In this document: one piece after another, positions 59,272 to 64,000 of the stretch
Layout of the letters: the number at the start of each line of letters is the position of its first letter
Numbering within the stretch: position 1 is the first letter of the stretch
Assembly (NCBI GenBank): GCA_041920505.1
Contig: JBHGXV010000045.1
Span: 1-64,000, forward strand
Length of the DNA: 64,000 nucleotides
Direction of reading: 5' to 3'
Origin: JBHGXV01 sp041920505
GTDB taxonomy: Bacteria; Bacillota; Bacilli; Brevibacillales; Brevibacillaceae
The notes under the pieces: model-generated
The model's input: the letters and a program-made list of their open reading frames with translations, nothing else
Database searches by the model: none
Told to the model about the DNA's origin: nothing
Made by a program: the position numbers and the translations under genes

Positions 59272-60384
59272 CTATTGTTCGGAGGATTCATTCCATGCGG
59301 CCAGGCGAACCTGGCGGCCACGGGCGGCCAGATAGAGCGCGTACTCCAACGGACGGCGGATCGCCTGCCGGTACCGTTGCATCTGCCCCATCTGGCGAAA
59401 AATCTCCCGCCCCGGCTTGGGGTTCACCTCGATCAGCCAGACACGACCGTCCACATCCACGCCGATGTCCAACCCCAGTTCGATCATCCGCCCATAGTGC
59501 TTCTCGATCGTTTGCGCTGTCTGTTCGGCCAGTTCGTGACACTCATGCAGAATCGCCCCTGCCCGCTGTTGGCCGAACCGCCCGGTCAGAAACGCTCCCG
59601 CAGGCACCGGCTTGCCGCCGCCGTGGAGATTGGAGGTGGAGCTTTGTCTGCCGCCGATCCGCACGCCCGCGCCGGTCACGCTCCACTGTCCCAGGCTGTT
59701 TTTTTGGATCAACAGCCGGATGTCCACAGCGCGATCGGGCACAAGGTCAAGATACAGGCCCTGCTGGACGATGAATTTGTCTCCTGTGGCCCATCTGCTC
59801 ACCCAGTCGAGGAGCGCATGGACGGAACGGAGTTGCCGGACCCTTCTTCCCCGCAGCTTGTCGCGGCCCAGCAAGTGGTAGGCCCCGTCCTTGCGCTCGA
59901 TGCGCAATACGTCCCGCCCGCCGGTTCCGTTGCTCGGCTTGACGTAAAGCAGCCGGTGTCTCATCAGCATCTCGCGCAGCTTCGAGCGGTTGTACAGATG
60001 CGTTTCCGGCAGCCAGCGGCGCATCCGCTCATCTTGTTCCAGCACTTGATGAACCCTCCACTTGTTCGCCAGGCGGTTGTTGGCATACAGCAAGCCGTTT
60101 TGCTTGCGAAACGCGACGTATTCCCGAAACGCCGGGCTGCGCATGAAGCGAAACCGGTCGATCACCACGTCCGGCAAGGGAAACCGCCTGCTCACCCAGC
60201 CCCCGCCCTGTGCGGGAACAAACCCGCGAATCAGCCGCTTGGCGAGGGATGCATCCGGCGGAGAAAACAAAAAAACGGTCGCGCCCAACTCCCGTCCTTC
60301 CCGAATCAATCGGCGAAAATACGCCGGTTCCGCAAACCGGGTTCCTTCCCGCCAGGTCAGAATGCCGATACAGGGTTTCTCCAT
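59272..60384 (-). CDS. YheC/YheD-family ATP-grasp protein (endospore-coat-associated)
   Basis: 370 residues from ATG at 60382-60384, behind AAGGAGGGGGAGG. N-terminal family domain (CIGILTWREGTRFAEPAYF) then an ATP-grasp core: LYVKPSNGTGGRDVLRI, FIVQQGLYL, DIRLLIQKN and the metal-binding end WLIEVNPKPGREIF. Homologues in Bacillus are spore-coat-associated; the ligation reaction is unknown. This adds to the evidence for endospore formation. Confidence 0.9.
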   Translation of the reverse strand: MEKPCIGILTWREGTRFAEPAYFRRLIREGRELGATVFLFSPPDASLAKRLIRGFVPAQGGGWVSRRFPLPDVVIDRFRFMRSPAFREYVAFRKQNGLLYANNRLANKWRVHQVLEQDERMRRWLPETHLYNRSKLREMLMRHRLLYVKPSNGTGGRDVLRIERKDGAYHLLGRDKLRGRRVRQLRSVHALLDWVSRWATGDKFIVQQGLYLDLVPDRAVDIRLLIQKNSLGQWSVTGAGVRIGGRQSSTSNLHGGGKPVPAGAFLTGRFGQQRAGAILHECHELAEQTAQTIEKHYGRMIELGLDIGVDVDGRVWLIEVNPKPGREIFRQMGQMQRYRQAIRRPLEYALYLAARGRQVRLAAWNESSEQ

Positions 60385-60476
60385 ACCCTCCCCCTCCTTG
60401 CTCTTCCCTGGCAGTCTATTCACCCGGCCCCCCATGGAGTGCGCCCATGACAGGCTGTACGGTTGTCTCTTTTCCG

Positions 60477-61391
60477 TCAACGGTTGCACAGAGTATGTTC
60501 CAGTCGGCGCATATCCTCAGGACACGGCGCTTCGACGACGAGCTGCCGCTCGCCGAAGGGATGGCGAAGCGTCAGCATGCCGGCGTGCAACGCTTGCCGA
60601 CTAATTCCCGCCGTCCGGCCGCCGTAGAGGGTGTCGCCGATCAGCGGGTGGCCCATATGGCTCAGGTGGACGCGAATCTGGTGCGTCCGGCCGGTGTCCA
60701 GCTTGCACGCCAGTTTGGTCGCGCTCCCGTACCGCTCGATCACCTGGAAATGGGTGACGGCCGACTCGCCGTTGGCACTGACCCGTCTGCGCGACGGGTG
60801 GTGCCGATCCCGGCCGATCGGAGCGTCGATCGTGCCGCTGTCCGCTTTCACCCGGCCGTGAACAAACGCGATGTACTGTCGGCTGATTTCCCGCAGCCTG
60901 AGCCGTTCGTCCAACAGCGCCGAGGCCAGTGCATGCTTGGCGTACAAGACCGCGCCCGACGTCTCCTGATCCAGCCGGTGCACATGGCGCACCTTTGCCT
61001 GAATGCCGTTTTGGGCGAAGTGTCCGGCGACGGCGTGATCCAGCGTGCCGGTGTGTCGGGGAGACGTGGGATGCAAGAGCATGCCCGCCGGTTTGTTGAC
61101 GACCAATAGATGGTCGTCTTCGTAGAGGACGTCCAGCGGCCGATCATCCGGCTCCACTCCCCACGCTTCCGGCAGGCAGACGCGCAGCCGGATCTCCTGT
61201 CCCGCTTCGACGCGCTGCTGCCGGGAGACGGGGCTTCCGGCAACGAGCACCTCTTTTTGCTGAAACAACAGGTGGATCGTCTTGCGCGGCAGCCCCCACC
61301 GCTCCCGCAAGAGTTCGCCTGCGGCGATCCCGTCCTCGTCCGGCCCCAGCGTGCCGACCAGCCATTCGCCCTCTTTGTTCATCGCGATCAT
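60477..61391 (-). CDS. RluA-family pseudouridine synthase
   Basis: 304 residues from ATG at 61389-61391, AAAGGAGT upstream. A small S4-like N-terminal part (KTIHLLFQQKEVLVAG, EAGQEIRLRV) precedes the catalytic domain. The catalytic aspartate is Asp141 in HRLDQETSG. Also seen are VVNKPAGMLLHP, KLDTGRTHQIRVHLSHMGHP and GDTLYGG. It modifies rRNA or tRNA uridines; the target cannot be told from sequence. Confidence 0.93.
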   Translation of the reverse strand: MIAMNKEGEWLVGTLGPDEDGIAAGELLRERWGLPRKTIHLLFQQKEVLVAGSPVSRQQRVEAGQEIRLRVCLPEAWGVEPDDRPLDVLYEDDHLLVVNKPAGMLLHPTSPRHTGTLDHAVAGHFAQNGIQAKVRHVHRLDQETSGAVLYAKHALASALLDERLRLREISRQYIAFVHGRVKADSGTIDAPIGRDRHHPSRRRVSANGESAVTHFQVIERYGSATKLACKLDTGRTHQIRVHLSHMGHPLIGDTLYGGRTAGISRQALHAGMLTLRHPFGERQLVVEAPCPEDMRRLEHTLCNR

Positions 61392-61436
61392 CGTGGCTAC
61401 TCCTTTTTGCAAAGATCGGCAATCCAGATGTCTGGA

Positions 61437-61784
61437 TCACGCTTGCGCCAGCGCGTCGCTCACCTGGACGACGCGGTCGAGAAAGCGCTCGATTTCCTCG
61501 CGGCTCTTGCCCAGCTTGCTGACGAAGCGGACCAGCTCCTTGCCCTCGCAAAAGGCGATGAAACTGGGAATGCCAAACACGTCCAACTGCTGCGCCAGTT
61601 CGGGGAAATGGTCGCGATTCACAGCCACCATGTCCAGCTTGGCGGCGTACGCCTGCTCCACCTCAGGCATGAACGGGTCGATCCGGTGGCAATCCGGGCA
61701 CCAGTCGGTGTAAAATTTGACAACCACTGGTTTTGTCGATTGGATGGCCTCGTCAAACTCGGCTTGTGCCTTGATTTCTCTCAT
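61437..61784 (-). CDS. Thioredoxin-like protein
   Basis: 115 residues from ATG at 61782-61784, GGGTGG upstream. Active-site Cys29-Pro-Asp-Cys32 (WCPDC) in VVVKFYTDWCPDCHRIDP; the cis-Pro loop is GIPSFIAF. CPDC rather than CGPC is the usual form in YtpP-like thioredoxins of bacilli. The start lies within the last codons of the LysR gene, so the two may be coupled. Confidence 0.92.
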   Translation of the reverse strand: MREIKAQAEFDEAIQSTKPVVVKFYTDWCPDCHRIDPFMPEVEQAYAAKLDMVAVNRDHFPELAQQLDVFGIPSFIAFCEGKELVRFVSKLGKSREEIERFLDRVVQVSDALAQA

Positions 61785-62751
61785 GGTTTCCACCCTTTCT
61801 CACAGATGTTTGCTCTAGTGTACCACACCCGGCCGGACTCTGTCGCGTGACGGGACCCGGCGGTTCGGGCGGGGTGTAGGCGGTGCGCAGGTAGTGCAAA
61901 AACGCCCTGGCCGGTTTGGACAGATGCCGGTCTTTGTGATACGCCACCACCAGTGTCCGCTCCGGTCGGGTCGTCAGCCTGACGTAGGCGGGCGAGACGG
62001 CGGTTCCGGGGGCGCGCGTGATCATCAGCGGCGCGAACGAGACGCCCATCCCGGCGGCCACCAGCGACTGCACGGTCTGGATGTTGCTGCTCTCAAACAC
62101 GATGTGCGGGCGGAATCCGGCCCGTTCGCACAGATCGAGCGAAATCTGCCGAAATCCCTGCCCTTGTTTGAGCAGGACGAACGGCTGGTCGGCCAGGAAG
62201 GCGAGATCCACCTCTTCCTCTTTGGCGAGCGGATGGTTAGGCGGCAAAGCGAGGTAGATTTCCTCGCAAAACGCCGGTTCCACAACAAGTGACGCGTCCT
62301 GGATCGGCATCGTCAACAGGCTCACATCCAGTTTGCCGCGAACGAGCAACTCCTCCAGATGGCTGGACGTGTCTTCGATCAATTGCAGCTCGACGCCGGG
62401 ATACTCCCGGGTAAACGCCGGGATGACGTGAGGCAGCACGTACGCCCCGGTGATCGGCAAACTGCCGACGAACAATTTGCCCGCGTGACCGCTGGCGTAG
62501 GCGCGCATCTCCCGCTCCAGCCCCTCTGCCTGGTCGAGCAGTTGTCGCGCCACCTGGACAAACCGCTCCCCCGCGTCCGTCAGTTCGACATGGTGCGGCA
62601 ATCGATGAAACAGTGAGATTCCCCAGGCCTTTTCCAGCTTGGCCACTTGCTGGCTAAGCGATGGCTGGGCCAGATGCAACCGGGCCGCAGCGCGGGAAAA
62701 ACTGCGCTCCTCGGCGACAGCCAGCACGTAGCGGATTTGCCGAAGTTCCAT
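61753..62751 (-). CDS. LysR-family transcriptional regulator
   Basis: 332 residues. Winged helix at the N-terminus (FSRAAARLHLAQPSLSQQVAKLEKAWGISLF, cited for its SRAAARLHLAQPSLSQQ part), then the two-lobe inducer-binding domain. The last 30 residues (after AYTPPEPPG) extend beyond the usual end and overlap the thioredoxin gene by 32 nt. Divergent from leuC with 118 nt between; a regulator of leucine biosynthesis is plausible, but the ligand is unknown. Confidence 0.9.
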   Translation of the reverse strand: MELRQIRYVLAVAEERSFSRAAARLHLAQPSLSQQVAKLEKAWGISLFHRLPHHVELTDAGERFVQVARQLLDQAEGLEREMRAYASGHAGKLFVGSLPITGAYVLPHVIPAFTREYPGVELQLIEDTSSHLEELLVRGKLDVSLLTMPIQDASLVVEPAFCEEIYLALPPNHPLAKEEEVDLAFLADQPFVLLKQGQGFRQISLDLCERAGFRPHIVFESSNIQTVQSLVAAGMGVSFAPLMITRAPGTAVSPAYVRLTTRPERTLVVAYHKDRHLSKPARAFLHYLRTAYTPPEPPGPVTRQSPAGCGTLEQTSVRKGGNHERNQGTSRV

Positions 62752-62771
62752 GGTTTCACCTCCGCCTATAG

Positions 62772-62833
62772 ATGATTCCTATTGCTCTTATCATTATTAT
62801 ATCTTTGACCTATTTTCCTGACCATGGTACAAC
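62772..62833 (+). promoter_or_regulatory. LysR-type dyad and leuC promoter
   Basis: ATGAT (62772-62776), 13 nt, ATCAT (62790-62794) is a dyad of the size bound by LysR regulators. Downstream TTGACC (62805-62810), 17 nt, TACAAC (62828-62833) is a possible sigma-A promoter for leuC. No T-box leader is seen in the 118-nt gap. Confidence 0.5.
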
Positions 62834-62869
62834 CGAAGAAAGATGAATCGTGTACGAGGAGGAGTTGCC

Positions 62870-64000
<1,131 letters not shown>

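Overview
This window looks like chromosome from a GC-rich, endospore-forming, Gram-positive bacterium of the Bacilli (Bacillales-like). The grounds are an alpha/beta small acid-soluble spore protein, a YheC/YheD-type spore-coat ATP-grasp protein, an S-layer-homology remnant, a sporulation-type D,D-carboxypeptidase, a Firmicutes ydaO-type c-di-AMP riboswitch with KimA, and strong AAGGAGG ribosome-binding sites throughout. Menaquinone appears to be made by the futalosine route (mqnB, mqnD), which is uncommon among model bacilli. I do not assign a genus.

Layout. 0-0.55 kb: AT-rich end of an unidentified Thr/Asp-rich protein, a strong terminator, and a sharp junction into a 5'-truncated P-type cation ATPase. 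2-6.2 kb: two small proteins, polyphosphate kinase, mqnB-mqnD. 6.2-7.1 kb: a SIMPL-domain protein on the minus strand. 7.2-13.1 kb: the most striking region, a thiazole/oxazole-modified peptide (TOMM) cluster of the heterocycloanthracin/sonorensin type: a Cys/Ser-alternating precursor, a ThiF-like protein, a YcaO cyclodehydratase and a SagB-type dehydrogenase split by one in-frame TAA. 13.4-15.6 kb: a metallo-beta-lactamase-fold hydrolase and a Cys/Met-metabolism PLP enzyme. 15.7-17.1 kb: a decayed AT-rich stretch with gene remnants. 17.3-18.1 kb: pirin.

18.1-23 kb: a thiolase / 3-hydroxyacyl-CoA dehydrogenase / acyl-CoA dehydrogenase operon read from a consensus sigma-54 promoter and flanked by a CBS-domain sigma-54 activator that probably controls it. 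23-25.4 kb: D,D-carboxypeptidase and a small alarmone synthetase. 25.5-44.5 kb: a near-complete early-cobalt-insertion adenosylcobalamin pathway, 18 mostly overlapping minus-strand genes from cbiH to cbiB plus cobT upstream. Each of the two units is headed by its own cobalamin riboswitch followed by an intrinsic terminator.

44.6-50.5 kb: a small protein, a SASP gene whose leader holds a tRNA-like element without a normal anticodon arm, a 5'-3' exonuclease, a permease, and kimA under a c-di-AMP riboswitch. 50.5-53.3 kb: a lower-GC patch with small enzymes, a frameshifted C39-like lipoprotein pseudogene and a possible GNAT toxin-antitoxin pair. 53.3-62.7 kb: hydrolases, a DUF1835-type protein, signal peptidase I, a PadR/MFS divergent pair, a SurA_N-like lipoprotein-sized chaperone, the spore ATP-grasp protein, an RluA-type pseudouridine synthase, thioredoxin-like protein and a LysR regulator. 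The LysR gene is divergent from leuC, which runs off the right edge.
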